From: Bacteroidota bacterium
GTDB taxonomy: Bacteria; Bacteroidota; Bacteroidia; Chitinophagales; Saprospiraceae
Direction: 5' to 3'
Length of the DNA: 46,134 nucleotides
Assembly: GCA_963169325.1 (NCBI GenBank)
Contig: CAUJEY010000124.1
Location: 1 to 46,134 of the forward strand
This document shows, one piece after another, positions 1-9,300 of the stretch; within the stretch, counting starts at the first letter, position 1; every line of letters begins with the position of its first letter. The notes beneath the pieces are model-generated. The model saw nothing but the letters and a program-made list of their open reading frames with translations. It was not told the DNA's origin and searched no databases. Both the position numbers and the translations under genes were made by a program.

Positions 1-97
1 CACGAGCAGGCGACATCTCAAAAACCAGCTACGAATACGCCATTTGAGGTTGGAAAAGGAGTCGTTTCAACTTTTTTTGAGATGTCGCCTGCTCGTG
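1..97. repeat. 24-bp perfect inverted repeat at the window edge
   Basis: Bases 1-24 and 74-97 are exact reverse complements, separated by 49 nt. The arms may extend left beyond the window. On transcription this would form a strong stem with a long loop. The short string CTCAAAAACC occurs at 18-27 and again near 115-124, so the segment may be a composite repeat. It resembles in style the other intergenic hairpins of this window but does not share their sequence. Confidence 0.8.
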
Positions 98-159
98 CCT
101 CGCAGACTACACCTCAAAAACCGGCCATTCCCGACAAACCAAGAATCGCTGTAAAATAA
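1..159 (+). CDS. Possible 3' end of a gene cut by the window edge
   Basis: Frame 1 is open from the first base for 52 codons and ends with TAA at 157-159. The predicted tail is rich in Pro, Lys, Thr and Gln and ends PDKPRIAVK, which would fit a disordered C-terminus. No domain can be recognised. The frame contains both arms of a 24-bp inverted repeat, which is unusual inside a coding region and fits intergenic DNA just as well. It may therefore be a chance open frame. Confidence 0.25.
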   Translation, partial: HEQATSQKPATNTPFEVGKGVVSTFFEMSPARASQTTPQKPAIPDKPRIAVK

Positions 160-184
160 GGGGTTAATGCGTCCATTGCGGTAC

Positions 185-230
185 ATCGGGATAAAAAACA
201 GAAACACCGGCTTGCTTGCGCATCCGGTGT
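185..230 (-). terminator. Probable intrinsic terminator of the serine hydrolase gene
   Basis: ACACCGG (204-210) and CCGGTGT (224-230) form a 7-bp stem with a 13-nt loop. Read on the minus strand the stem is followed by a T-rich stretch (complement of 185-203), about 90 nt after the stop of the minus-strand hydrolase gene. Stem plus U-tract fits a factor-independent terminator. Confidence 0.55.
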
Positions 231-260
231 CTCTTTCCTGTGGTTACGATATCATATCAC

Positions 261-275
261 CTCGGTATTACCGAG
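261..275. other. 15-bp perfect palindrome CTCGGTATTACCGAG
   Basis: Two 7-bp arms around a single central base lie between the hydrolase stop codon and its putative terminator. The loop is too short for a good hairpin, so a protein binding site is possible, but nothing identifies the binder. Confidence 0.4.
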
Positions 276-317
276 TCTTGCCTGGACATAACTCGCCAAC
301 CCACAATTCCATTTAAA

Positions 318-2210
318 TTAGAACAGGTCGTGTGCCGGCCATTTGGTGATGGCGCCCCGGATATCCCACATCAGTTTATCGAGTTTGCCGGCAAACTTGT
401 CGTTTTCGGGGCGGGTATTGATCAGGATCGACCAGCAGAAACCGTCGTTGGTGCGCACCATTTCGGCGATGGTACCGCTGAGGGCGCCGTTGTGCCAGTA
501 GTTAGGCGTGTTGTTTACGCTCCAGCCCTTGGCATAACCATTGTCCGAAGCCGCGGTCGTCTCGATCATTTCGTCGATAGAGGCCGTGCTCAGGATGTCC
601 GCCACGGTATTGAACCGGTCGACGCGCACTAAGAAACGTACCAAATCTATCGGCGTGGCAATCCAGCCGCCGTGGGCGTCCATGCGGGTGACGTTGAAAC
701 TGTTGTAGGGGTCGCCGGGGCCGTAGTATTTGACTTCGCTCGATTTGCGCTGTGCCAGGGTGTTGCCGCCAATTTCCATACGGGAGATACCGCATTTACC
801 CAGGATGTCGGATTTTACATAGTCCTCATACGTTTTAGCCGTTTTTTTCTCGATAACCCGGCCCAGCAGGCAATACCCGAAGTTCGAGTAATCATATTTG
901 ACGCCGGGTGCACTGGTGAGCGAAATATTGTCGAACGTATTGTCGATGAGCTTTTTCATGGTCCAGGCTTTGTCCTGAAACATGGGGTCATTGGAACTGT
1001 TGCCCCATCCGCCGGCGGTGTGCGTGAGCAGGTGTTCCACCGTAATATTTTTCATGTTGTTCGTGTAAGCCTTGGTGCCGTAAGTGGTGCCGAGCAGGGC
1101 GCCGGCGCCGAGCACTTTATCGCCGAGTTTCAGTTTGTTTTCCTGGATCAGGCGCATGGTTGCAACCGAAGTGATCGGTTTTGACACGCTGGCCACGCGG
1201 AAACGGTGGCGGGGCGCCACGCGCTCGCCGGCTTCTTTGTCGGCCATGCCGTAGGTTTTAGCCAATACTAATTTTCCATTCCGGCTGATCGCAAACGACA
1301 GCCCCGGCACATCGTTATCGTCCATGTATTTTTTTACCAGGGCGTCTACGGCACTCATATCCGACGATTTGAACGCGTCTTCGGAGGTCCAGATGCCGGC
1401 ATAATTATCTTTATTGTTTACCGTGTAACCGTTTACCCACACCGGGCGGTAACCCTGGTAGTAGAGCCGGTCGAACTCGTCCTGATAACCTTGGGCGCCG
1501 GAGAGTGCATGCCGTGCCTGCATGGCCGGGCCACCGGTTTTTTCCCAGATGGCGGCAAAACGGGCGGCATTGCCCGAAGAATACCCCGACACCTTTACCA
1601 GCCGGTATCCTTGTCCGGATTTTTCATTAAATTCGGTTTGATAGTCGGCGCTGCTCATGTTGTGTTTAGCAACCCAGGCCGGTCCGTCGGATTTTTCCCA
1701 GATGGCGGCGTAAAAATCGGTGCCGCCCACCGTGTAACCGCTGATGTCGATCAGGCGGTAACCTTTGCCCGTCCAGTTGTTAAATTCAGCCTGGTATTGC
1801 GTCGCGGTCATCCCGTGTTTGGATGCCCAGGCGGGCGGATTGGCATCTTTGATAAAAATGCAGGCGTATTTGGCCTGGTTGCCCGACGGGAAGCCGCTCA
1901 CCTGAATGGGGCGATAGCCCTGTTTGGTGAAGTTGTTGAACTCCGTTTGGTATTGCGCGCCGGTAAGGCCGTGTTTGGCCGCCCATGCCGGCCCCGAGGT
2001 TTTTTCAAAAATCGCGGCGTAGCGGTCCTGGCCGCCATCGCTGTATCCGCTGACCTGGCTCAGGCGGTAACCCTTACCGGTCCAGCTCGTAAACTCGGTT
2101 TGATACTGCGCGCTGGTCAAATTGTGGCGCGACACCCAAGGCTGCGCCGAAACGGCCACCGTGATAAACAGGAAGAAAAGGGACGAGAGAAACGACAGAG
2201 AAGTTTTCAT
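318..2210 (-). CDS. Exported serine hydrolase (class C beta-lactamase fold) with five N-terminal tandem repeats
   Basis: The start chosen is the internal ATG that begins a clean signal peptide (MKTSLSFLSS...VSAQP). The longer frame adds 21 polar residues before it. After the signal come five tandem repeats of about 50 residues (roughly 25-275), each with a pattern like PAWxxKHxxxxxQYQTEF then GYRLxxVSGY and YAAIWEK. They resemble the structural repeat of polyglycine-hydrolase-like proteins (BTRD1, PF17660, recalled). A beta-lactamase-family domain follows with the catalytic set SVSK (Ser341, Lys344), YSN (Tyr441) and HNG (573-575). Enzymes of this fold include D-aminopeptidases, esterases and carboxypeptidases, so the substrate cannot be read from sequence. 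No T9SS sorting domain is visible, so periplasmic export via Sec is likely. It sits alone, with a terminator-like hairpin downstream. Confidence 0.88.
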   Translation of the reverse strand: MKTSLSFLSSLFFLFITVAVSAQPWVSRHNLTSAQYQTEFTSWTGKGYRLSQVSGYSDGGQDRYAAIFEKTSGPAWAAKHGLTGAQYQTEFNNFTKQGYRPIQVSGFPSGNQAKYACIFIKDANPPAWASKHGMTATQYQAEFNNWTGKGYRLIDISGYTVGGTDFYAAIWEKSDGPAWVAKHNMSSADYQTEFNEKSGQGYRLVKVSGYSSGNAARFAAIWEKTGGPAMQARHALSGAQGYQDEFDRLYYQGYRPVWVNGYTVNNKDNYAGIWTSEDAFKSSDMSAVDALVKKYMDDNDVPGLSFAISRNGKLVLAKTYGMADKEAGERVAPRHRFRVASVSKPITSVATMRLIQENKLKLGDKVLGAGALLGTTYGTKAYTNNMKNITVEHLLTHTAGGWGNSSNDPMFQDKAWTMKKLIDNTFDNISLTSAPGVKYDYSNFGYCLLGRVIEKKTAKTYEDYVKSDILGKCGISRMEIGGNTLAQRKSSEVKYYGPGDPYNSFNVTRMDAHGGWIATPIDLVRFLVRVDRFNTVADILSTASIDEMIETTAASDNGYAKGWSVNNTPNYWHNGALSGTIAEMVRTNDGFCWSILINTRPENDKFAGKLDKLMWDIRGAITKWPAHDLF

Positions 2211-2382
2211 ACTTTTAAAAATTTGATTTTGATTTGGTTGAACAAGTGTTTGATTTTGAACGTATTGTTTCATTTTTGAATCATTTTAGATAAATGAAAA
2301 CAGGCAAAAGGAATCCTGATCCGGTGCAGCGCGCCGAAAACACAACTGTGGTTATTTGCAATAGAAAGGATGGCTTGAGCCG

Positions 2383-3336
2383 TTACTGACCGGATTTACT
2401 GACCGGCGCTTTTTGTGTTTTGCCGGTAGAATCCGTCGGCAATTTTTTGGGCGTTTTCAGGGGTTTGGCTCCGGTGGAATCTGCCGGCGGCGTGGCGTCT
2501 GGCGTCCAGTCGTCGTACTGGATATTATTGCCCGTGTCCTGCGATACATTGCCCTCGGGGGCCGGGTTAAAATCGGTATTGCCGGTTCCTTCCATGTTAG
2601 AGTTGTTGTTCTGGTTTTTGGCGGGCAAGTTGTTTACCGCCTCGTTTACCTTGTACAGGTGTTGATCCAGTTGATCCTGGTTTGTTTGCGACGGCGGTTC
2701 GAGTTCCGAACTTTTTTCAAACTTTTCATACGGTGAAACGCTGCCGGTCATCTCGTCCCAATAGCGCCAGCGGTAGGGCATCACGAGGTTTTCCTGCAGG
2801 TGGGCGTCCGTATATTGCCGGGCTTCGCGTTTGATTTCGTTGAAATAATTGGTCAGGCCCTTGGTGAGGCTGATGAGTTCAACCACCAGCAGGAGCACGG
2901 CGCTACCGTCCACATCTTCCTGGGAAACCGAAGCGTCGGCCAGAACCTGTTGAAAATTGGCACTGTAAAAATCGGATAGTTCCTGTAGTTTGTATCGCAG
3001 CCCATCGGAGTACATTTCCGGAAATTCGGCGATCGATTTCAGTTTTTTGTCGTTCAGAAAATCCTGTTTAATGTTCGACAATAACTGGTTGGCCCGGCTG
3101 GCCGTTTGGTCATAGGCGCTGCGCAGGCGAAACACATCGGACTGTTTTATGTTTCCCTGGTTGGATTGGGCGCTCAGGGCAGCACTCTCGGCCGCAATGC
3201 GCAGGTCGCGGAATTTGATCATAAATTCCGTGTTCAAAAATTTGGTCAGGGCAGGGCCGACTTTTTTGTTCGGTTGAGCAGTGGCACTCAGGACGGCAAT
3301 TGCCAGGAAGATCATTAAACAGATTACATTTTTCAT
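2383..3336 (-). CDS. Exported protein of unknown function with a Pro/Thr-rich tail
   Basis: The family is not recognised. The chosen ATG starts a typical signal peptide (MKNVICLMIFLAIAVLSATAQ). A start four codons earlier is possible. The mature part is largely helical and charged for about 200 residues and contains a hydrophobic stretch near residues 149-160 (SAVLLLVVELI) that could be a buried helix. The last 110 residues are low-complexity, rich in Asn, Gln, Pro, Thr and Lys, and end in repeated DSTGK/KxPKK-like words, as in a disordered or wall-spanning tail. It lies about 170 bp upstream of the serine hydrolase start on the same strand. Co-transcription is possible but not shown. Confidence 0.7.
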   Translation of the reverse strand: MKNVICLMIFLAIAVLSATAQPNKKVGPALTKFLNTEFMIKFRDLRIAAESAALSAQSNQGNIKQSDVFRLRSAYDQTASRANQLLSNIKQDFLNDKKLKSIAEFPEMYSDGLRYKLQELSDFYSANFQQVLADASVSQEDVDGSAVLLLVVELISLTKGLTNYFNEIKREARQYTDAHLQENLVMPYRWRYWDEMTGSVSPYEKFEKSSELEPPSQTNQDQLDQHLYKVNEAVNNLPAKNQNNNSNMEGTGNTDFNPAPEGNVSQDTGNNIQYDDWTPDATPPADSTGAKPLKTPKKLPTDSTGKTQKAPVSKSGQ

Positions 3337-3597
3337 TTGACGCGGCATTTTTCAAACTGTTTTGTTAACATGTGTCGGATGGGAAAAAGATGTACCCACG
3401 TTTGGCGTTTTTTTATAAAAAAAATCCACTGCAAAGCACAAGGCTATTGCTGTGGATAAAGGTAAAAGAGTGTAAAAAAGGATCAAAAAGTAATTATCCT
3501 GCGGGAAGGCCACCTGCCGCGTCCCTAACGGGCATGGTCAGAAGGCGCCAACGAGTTGACGCGCATCTGACCACTTCCGCTGAAAACAAAATGAGAA

Positions 3598-4632
3598 CTA
3601 ACGGTTTCTCGGCGCTACGGCCAACATGGTGTTTCGGCACAGCCCTTCTGCCTGCAATTGACAAACATAGAACCCGGGCGCCAGCGTTCCGGCGTCAAAT
3701 TCTACCCGATAGTCGCCTGCCTGTGCCATGGATTGATTTATTAACGTATGCACTAACCGCCCGGCCACGTCGTAAATTTTCAACGTAGTGTTTGTTTCCC
3801 GGGACAGGCGATAACTGATTTGTGCAATACCGAATACTGGATTAGGGATGACCTCTAAAAAAAGCGTGTTTTGTACGTCCCCGGCAGATGAACCGCGTTC
3901 CTGATTTCTTTCGGGACAGTCTTCTTTTTCAAATACGTAAGGTGTGACCCGGCAATGGAACGGGTTTCCGTCGTATTGTTTGCCCGGCCCCCCGTTTTCG
4001 TCGAGGATACCAGCCGCGATGGCCTCATTCAGGCAGGTACAGAGTTCATTTTTGCGGAAACGCAACTGCTCAATCGGCCCGATGGCCGGATCGACGGCAA
4101 TGCCGTAGGGCCCGTAGAAGTCTGCCTCGAGCCGGAAATAGCCGGCGTCGCACAAGCCGCAGATATCGTCGGCCGGATCGAGGTTTTCATCAATGTCTTT
4201 TACCGGCTCCACTTTGTCGGGCTCGCCGGGATTGGAAGAACCGGTCAGGTAAACGATAGCATCGTCGATGATGATAAAGTCAAAGGCAGCGGATTTCGTT
4301 CCCCCGCCGGCGCAGTGTTTGGTGAGGAGCGCGTGTACCCGGTCGTTGTGTTTTAAAAGGGGCGCAAATTTGACGGTAGTCGCGGTAGCCGAACCCGGCA
4401 AATCCGCTTTGGTGTAGGATTTGTTGTTGACGTTGATGGTAAATTCGTACGACAGCGCATCCGCTGCAAAATCCCACTTATAATCTGCTTGCGCGTGGTT
4501 GTAATACGTCGATTCAAAGTTTTCGGGAGCGCTGCATTCCTGCGCCGGCAAGTATGCCGAAACCAAAAAAGCGGCAATGAAGATGGGAAATCGGAATTTT
4601 AGTAAAAAAAAGGGATTGAAAAGAAGCCGCAT
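3598..4632 (-). CDS. Small T9SS cargo protein with a fibronectin III-like domain and type A sorting domain
   Basis: The start was moved to the ATG that precedes the signal sequence (MRLLFNPFFLLKFRFPIFIAAFLVSAYLPAQ). The longer frame adds 24 non-signal residues. After cleavage, residues about 32-115 look like a fibronectin III-type beta sandwich (CSAPENFES...YKWDFAADALSYEFTI). The middle contains several Cys and a DIDENLDPADDICGLC acidic stretch. The last 80 residues form a T9SS type A sorting domain: VIPNPVFG, then LKIYDVAGRLV and APGFYVCQLQ. Such proteins are exported by Sec, moved across the outer membrane by T9SS and attached to the surface or released. The specific function is unknown. 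An 8-bp inverted repeat lies downstream at 3535-3573. Confidence 0.8.
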   Translation of the reverse strand: MRLLFNPFFLLKFRFPIFIAAFLVSAYLPAQECSAPENFESTYYNHAQADYKWDFAADALSYEFTINVNNKSYTKADLPGSATATTVKFAPLLKHNDRVHALLTKHCAGGGTKSAAFDFIIIDDAIVYLTGSSNPGEPDKVEPVKDIDENLDPADDICGLCDAGYFRLEADFYGPYGIAVDPAIGPIEQLRFRKNELCTCLNEAIAAGILDENGGPGKQYDGNPFHCRVTPYVFEKEDCPERNQERGSSAGDVQNTLFLEVIPNPVFGIAQISYRLSRETNTTLKIYDVAGRLVHTLINQSMAQAGDYRVEFDAGTLAPGFYVCQLQAEGLCRNTMLAVAPRNR

Positions 4633-4793
4633 AACGGTGTAAGTCTGAACAGGTGAAAAGGATGAAGCATGATTAGTTTCAGCAAATTTAACATCCTCCC
4701 ACACCTGCGGACGAACACAATTTTTAAATCAATTCCCATGGATTCCTATATTTGCGGATTCAATTTTCAGGATAAAAAATTGTTTTTCAAAGA

Positions 4794-4822
4794 TTTGCAA
4801 ACTAAAGATATTCCCGTATAAT
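4794..4822 (+). promoter_or_regulatory. Candidate promoter of the 477-aa gene
   Basis: TTTGCA at 4794-4799 and TATAAT at 4817-4822 are separated by 17 bp. TTTG also fits the Bacteroidota -33 element. Transcription would begin about 12 bp before the ATG at 4841. The -10 hexamer is perfect, but it does not match the Bacteroidota TAnnTTTG form beyond its first half. Confidence 0.4.
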
Positions 4823-4840
4823 CCAAACCAAAACCTGCCT

Positions 4841-6274
4841 ATGAGGGACTCGAAACTGGTAAAACTGCTGTCCTGTTTTACCCTGAAGGAGTTGAAACAG
4901 TTAAAACTATTGACAGACTCGCCGTATTTTAACAAAGAGGAGTCCGTTCGGGCCTTGATGGACTACCTGCTCCGGTACGCGCCCGGTTTCACGCACCCGA
5001 AATTAGACTACCCGCAGGCCTTCCGGTACATTTTCGGCAGCCGCTCCATTCAATCGGACCCGCAGACGGCCGTTTCCAAAGTGATGTCCAAATTAATTAC
5101 TCTGGTAAAGGAATTTATCGTGCAGGAAGAGTTGTCGCAACAATCGGTACAAAAAAACCTCTACCAGGTGCAGTTTTTTAACCGCAGGGCTATGGTGGAT
5201 TATGTTCCCAAACTATTGGAAGAGGCCGATGTCCTGCTGGAATCGAATCCCCACCGCAACGAATTCTACTTCCGGCACCGGCTGCTGCTCGAATCGGAGT
5301 GGTCGACGTTTCTGAACATGGTACAGGATAAATCGAGCCCCGATTATAACCTGAGCAAACAAAACCGCGCCCTGGACGCCTACTATGCCTTGTCGAAATT
5401 ACAGATGTTCTGTTTTGCCAAAAACGCGGAACTTCGGATCAATGTCGAGTTCGATTATTCGCAAAAACCACAGTTTTTGGAGTGGATTCAAACTTCCGGA
5501 CTTCTGGACGATGCCAATATCCGCATCTGGTACCTGGCGCTGCACCTGCTGAATAATCCCGCGTTGACACCTTTCCACGACCTGAAAAACGCGATCCGGC
5601 AACAGGAGGAAAATATCAGCCCGCCGAATCTCCGCATTTTATACTCCTACCTGGCCAATACCGCGCGGGTCGTTTTTACCGACCGCCAAACGTATTTCGG
5701 CGCGTTGTTCGACCTGTATAAAGAACAATTGGCGTTGAATATCCTGCACGTCAACGGCTACCTGTCGCCGGTCATGTTGCGCAACGTCACCATCGTAGGC
5801 CTCAAACGCCGCGAATTCGATTGGGTGCAGCGTTTTTTGGAAGAAAACACCGACCGCATCGTGCCGACCTACCTCGAACGCGAGGATATTATTACGCTCT
5901 GTAAAGCTTATCTGCACTTCGAAAAAAAGGAATTCCATGAAGCCCTCGAACTGATCAACACCCTGCACTACGAAAGCCTGTTCACGAAGATGGACGAACG
6001 CCGCATGCGCCTGATGTGCTATTTTGAAATGCGCATGAACGGCCCGCTCGAAGACCTCGTGAACAGTTTTCGCAAGTTTCTGACCGATCACAAAAAAGGT
6101 ATACCGCCAAACTACCTCGAAGAAAACCGGCTTTTTATTCACTTTATACACAAACTCGTCTCCGCCAACCTCAAAATCCGGGAAAACAGGCAGTCGCTGG
6201 CAGATGAAATCCGACTGGTGCCTATTCTCCCGGAAAAAGAGTGGTTGTTAGCAAAGGTTAATGAACGTCATTGA
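4841..6274 (+). CDS. 477-aa helical protein of unknown function
   Basis: There is no signal peptide or membrane segment, so the protein should be cytoplasmic. The N-terminus (KLLSCFTLKELKQLKLL, then SPYFNKEE) and the all-helical pattern of Leu, Tyr and Phe across the whole chain suggest stacked helical hairpins like TPR or HEAT units. No repeat consensus is clear enough to name. From memory, proteins with this N-terminal pattern occur as paralogues in Saprospiraceae, always without assigned function. The gene is monocistronic. It is divergent from the T9SS cargo gene and converges on the giant PKD gene, with an 80-bp spacer filled by a short-word repeat. Confidence 0.8.
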   Translation: MRDSKLVKLLSCFTLKELKQLKLLTDSPYFNKEESVRALMDYLLRYAPGFTHPKLDYPQAFRYIFGSRSIQSDPQTAVSKVMSKLITLVKEFIVQEELSQQSVQKNLYQVQFFNRRAMVDYVPKLLEEADVLLESNPHRNEFYFRHRLLLESEWSTFLNMVQDKSSPDYNLSKQNRALDAYYALSKLQMFCFAKNAELRINVEFDYSQKPQFLEWIQTSGLLDDANIRIWYLALHLLNNPALTPFHDLKNAIRQQEENISPPNLRILYSYLANTARVVFTDRQTYFGALFDLYKEQLALNILHVNGYLSPVMLRNVTIVGLKRREFDWVQRFLEENTDRIVPTYLEREDIITLCKAYLHFEKKEFHEALELINTLHYESLFTKMDERRMRLMCYFEMRMNGPLEDLVNSFRKFLTDHKKGIPPNYLEENRLFIHFIHKLVSANLKIRENRQSLADEIRLVPILPEKEWLLAKVNERH

Positions 6275-6350
6275 GGTCGTCATTGAGCGTCATTGATCAC
6301 ATTGATCTTATTGACCACATTGACCAAATTTAAAACACATTGAACACATT
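6262..6350. repeat. Short-word repeat (CGTCATTGA / CACATTGA) between convergent genes
   Basis: The end of the 477-aa gene and the spacer after it hold about eight degenerate copies of a 9-12 bp word. The first are CGTCATTGA types and then they become CACATTGAcc and TTATTGAcc types. The unit resembles the CGTCATT array at 42793-42995. No hairpin or T-run marks a classical terminator here, although two genes converge. Confidence 0.65.
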
Positions 6351-6355
6351 TATCT

Positions 6356-9300
6356 CTATCTAAGCACCGTCAGTTTGCGACTTACCGGCGCACCTTTGTT
6401 ATCCCGGAGCGTCACGATATAGACGCCTGCCGGCAAAGCCGAAATATCCAGTACCGGATTGTTCCCGGCTACACGGCCGTACAGGCTGTGTTTGCCGAGC
6501 ATATCGGTTACATAAACCTCGATCGTTTCTGCGGGCGATTCCATTCCGGTAATACGCACTTCGGTAGTAGCCGGGTTGGGCGCCAGGAAGAACTCCGGCT
6601 GTTTGTCCGCCATTTTGTCCGCTGGCTCGTCTTCACGTTCAGATGCGGGTTTTGAGGGCTCGCGGCAGTCGGGCGCATGGAAACAAACCTTGCCAATACA
6701 AACCTTCGGAGGCTCGGTGCTCCAGTTAACCGTCAGGATGGTGAAACAAATAGCCGCGCTGTGTGAATAATCGGTGAACGTGCCCTGAACCGTACAAACG
6801 GCGCCGAGACAGGAGTATGTTACGCCGGTTACCAAACCCGTTTGATTCGGTAACACATAGATAATCGACCCTCCTGGTACGCCGTAGACGGTGATGCCGA
6901 ACTGGTAGATCGGGAATCCTTCGGGCGTAAATCCGGTACAAGTAATAAAGTTCCGCTGTACCGCCACTTCACATTCCGTGTGGTGGCATTCCGGCATTTG
7001 CAGTTTGATTTCCGTACAACATTCCTTGCCGTTGGGCATGATGCCGCAGATAGCAACACCCATCGAGCCCGGATTTCCGGCAATAATAGCGGTCACCCAG
7101 GTCGTGCCGCCGGTAGGCAACGTGGAGGGGCTGAGCGGATAAATGCCGTAGGGCGTTTTGATATACAGGTTGGTCAGTTCACAGCCGTTGTTGTCGATGG
7201 CCAGCGTAACCCGGTAGAATCCCTTGGTGACACATTCTACTTTGGCCTCTCGTACCCGGATATCGCACTTGTCTTCGCAACATTTGGGCAGTTCGCCGCA
7301 CCACTCGAATTTGCATTCTTCCTCCGTTTTACAATCCTTAGACAGATACCCAAGGAAGGTGATGCAACCCTCCATCGAGCCGCCGTTCCAGACTAAATAC
7401 CCATGCAAGGTGGTGAGTGCGCCGCCGCCGGGCAGAAAACCGCTCGCCGGATCGATCATCGTAACCGTACCCAGGCCGGATACGGCGTTGAGGCCGTACA
7501 AAGCGCCGCCGGTATTGATGACGTCTATCCAGAATTCATACAGCGGCTGTCCGGTCAACGGATCGGTGCCGATACATTTGAACCGGAATTCCCGGATATC
7601 TACGCGGCACTTGTGACAAAGATCAGGCGTCAGGGCAATGCTGATATCAATCGGGTCGCTCTCCGCGGTGCAGCCGGGACCGTTGCTGACAATGACCGTG
7701 TACACGCCCGAATTGGTGATGGTGATCGTCGGATTGGTTTCTCCCGGGATCGGCGCTCCATTCATCGTCCACTGATACATACAACCCGGACAGTTCGGCG
7801 CCTGCCACTCGACTTTGTTGCAGAATTCGTAACAACCGGTCATCACATTGCTCAGGTCGGGCAGGTCATTCAGGAAATAATCCGCATTGGTGGTGCATCC
7901 CCAGGCATCGCTGGCTACCACGGAATAGAAACCGCCTTGCAACACCGAAGTGCTGGTACCCACGGTTCCGGTACTCCAGTTGTATTGTACGGCGCCGGAA
8001 GCCGAGGCCGTAAGCGTAGCCGGTGCACAGGCCGCGCTGGCTGAAATAGACAGTCCGCTCGGGCCGGGGTGTACTTCCGCCGTCACCGTGCCGGAGTTGG
8101 TGCAGCCGGAAACATTGTCCGTGATGGTCACCGAGAGGGTGAACGTGCCGGTGTAATAACTGTTTGGAATCACAAAAGACGCCGTAGAGGTGGACGTGCC
8201 GCCCCCCGGTGTGGCTACTACCCAATAGTATGAAAATCCACTGCCGATATCGGCCGAAAAATACATGGGTTCATTCCGGCAATAATCGGTTTTGCCGGTA
8301 ATCTGCACATAAGGCGGCGGATAGATCACCACGGCGTCGGGCGCCAAAACATTGTACTGGCAGCCATTGGCATCGGTGGCGCTCACCCCATACAGCCCAC
8401 TGGCGGTGGCCGTGTAGGTATTCAATGGCGCCGGACCCTGCAAAGGCGCGCCGGGATCGGTGGAATTGAACCAGGTATAACCCAGCAGTCCGCCGGTAGC
8501 GGTCAGCACCACCGGAGTGCCTTCACAGACCGGTGTGGCCGGCGCAATCGTGATCAGGGGATCGGGACCGCGCGGATGGATCGTCACCGTGGCGGTTGCC
8601 GAAGACGTGCAGCCCCATTCACTGCCGATCGTTAGCGTAACCGTGTATGGCGACAGGCTGTCATTATACGACCGCTGCGGATTCTCCAGGCCAGAGCCGG
8701 AGGAATCGCCGAAATCCCAGTCATAGCCGGTAAGTCCGCCCCCGCTGGAGCCGTTGGTGAAGGTAACCGGCATGCCCTCGCAGGCCGGCGCATCGTGGTT
8801 GAATGCGGCCAGCGGCAGCCCGGGCACCGTGATGTTTTGCGTCGGACTCACACAGGTTTGGCCGGAAACCACCACCTGCAAATAAATATTATGCGCCCCT
8901 GGAGTAAGGCCGATATTCAACGGAGAACCCGTTCCGATAGAACCGCCGTCGAACCACTGCGGCGAACTGGCCGGGAAACCCGGCAAATACTCCGAAATAT
9001 CAGTCAGCGTGGAGATCATACTGCCCGTGGAGCAATTGTAGTTCACCGCGAAGTTGCCCTTGAATTTGACCGTCACCGTATGCACCGAAATCAGGGTACA
9101 CTGACCAATCGGATCGTACGAAAAGATCGTTGCCTGATAAAAACCCGGATGGTCGTAGGTATGTACCTGCGTACCCGTGCTGGCGCTGCCTGTGAGGTCA
9201 CCGAAACTCCAGCCGATAAAGTTGGAAGATCCCGACGGCACCGGCACGAAGGTATAGGTGTCGCAGTTTTCAGAAAAAGTAAAATCCCAGGGCGTGGCAT

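Noticed and set aside
1491-2279. 262-codon plus-strand frame opposite the serine hydrolase repeats
   Set aside because: Its apparent repeat structure is the complement of the five tandem repeats in the real gene.
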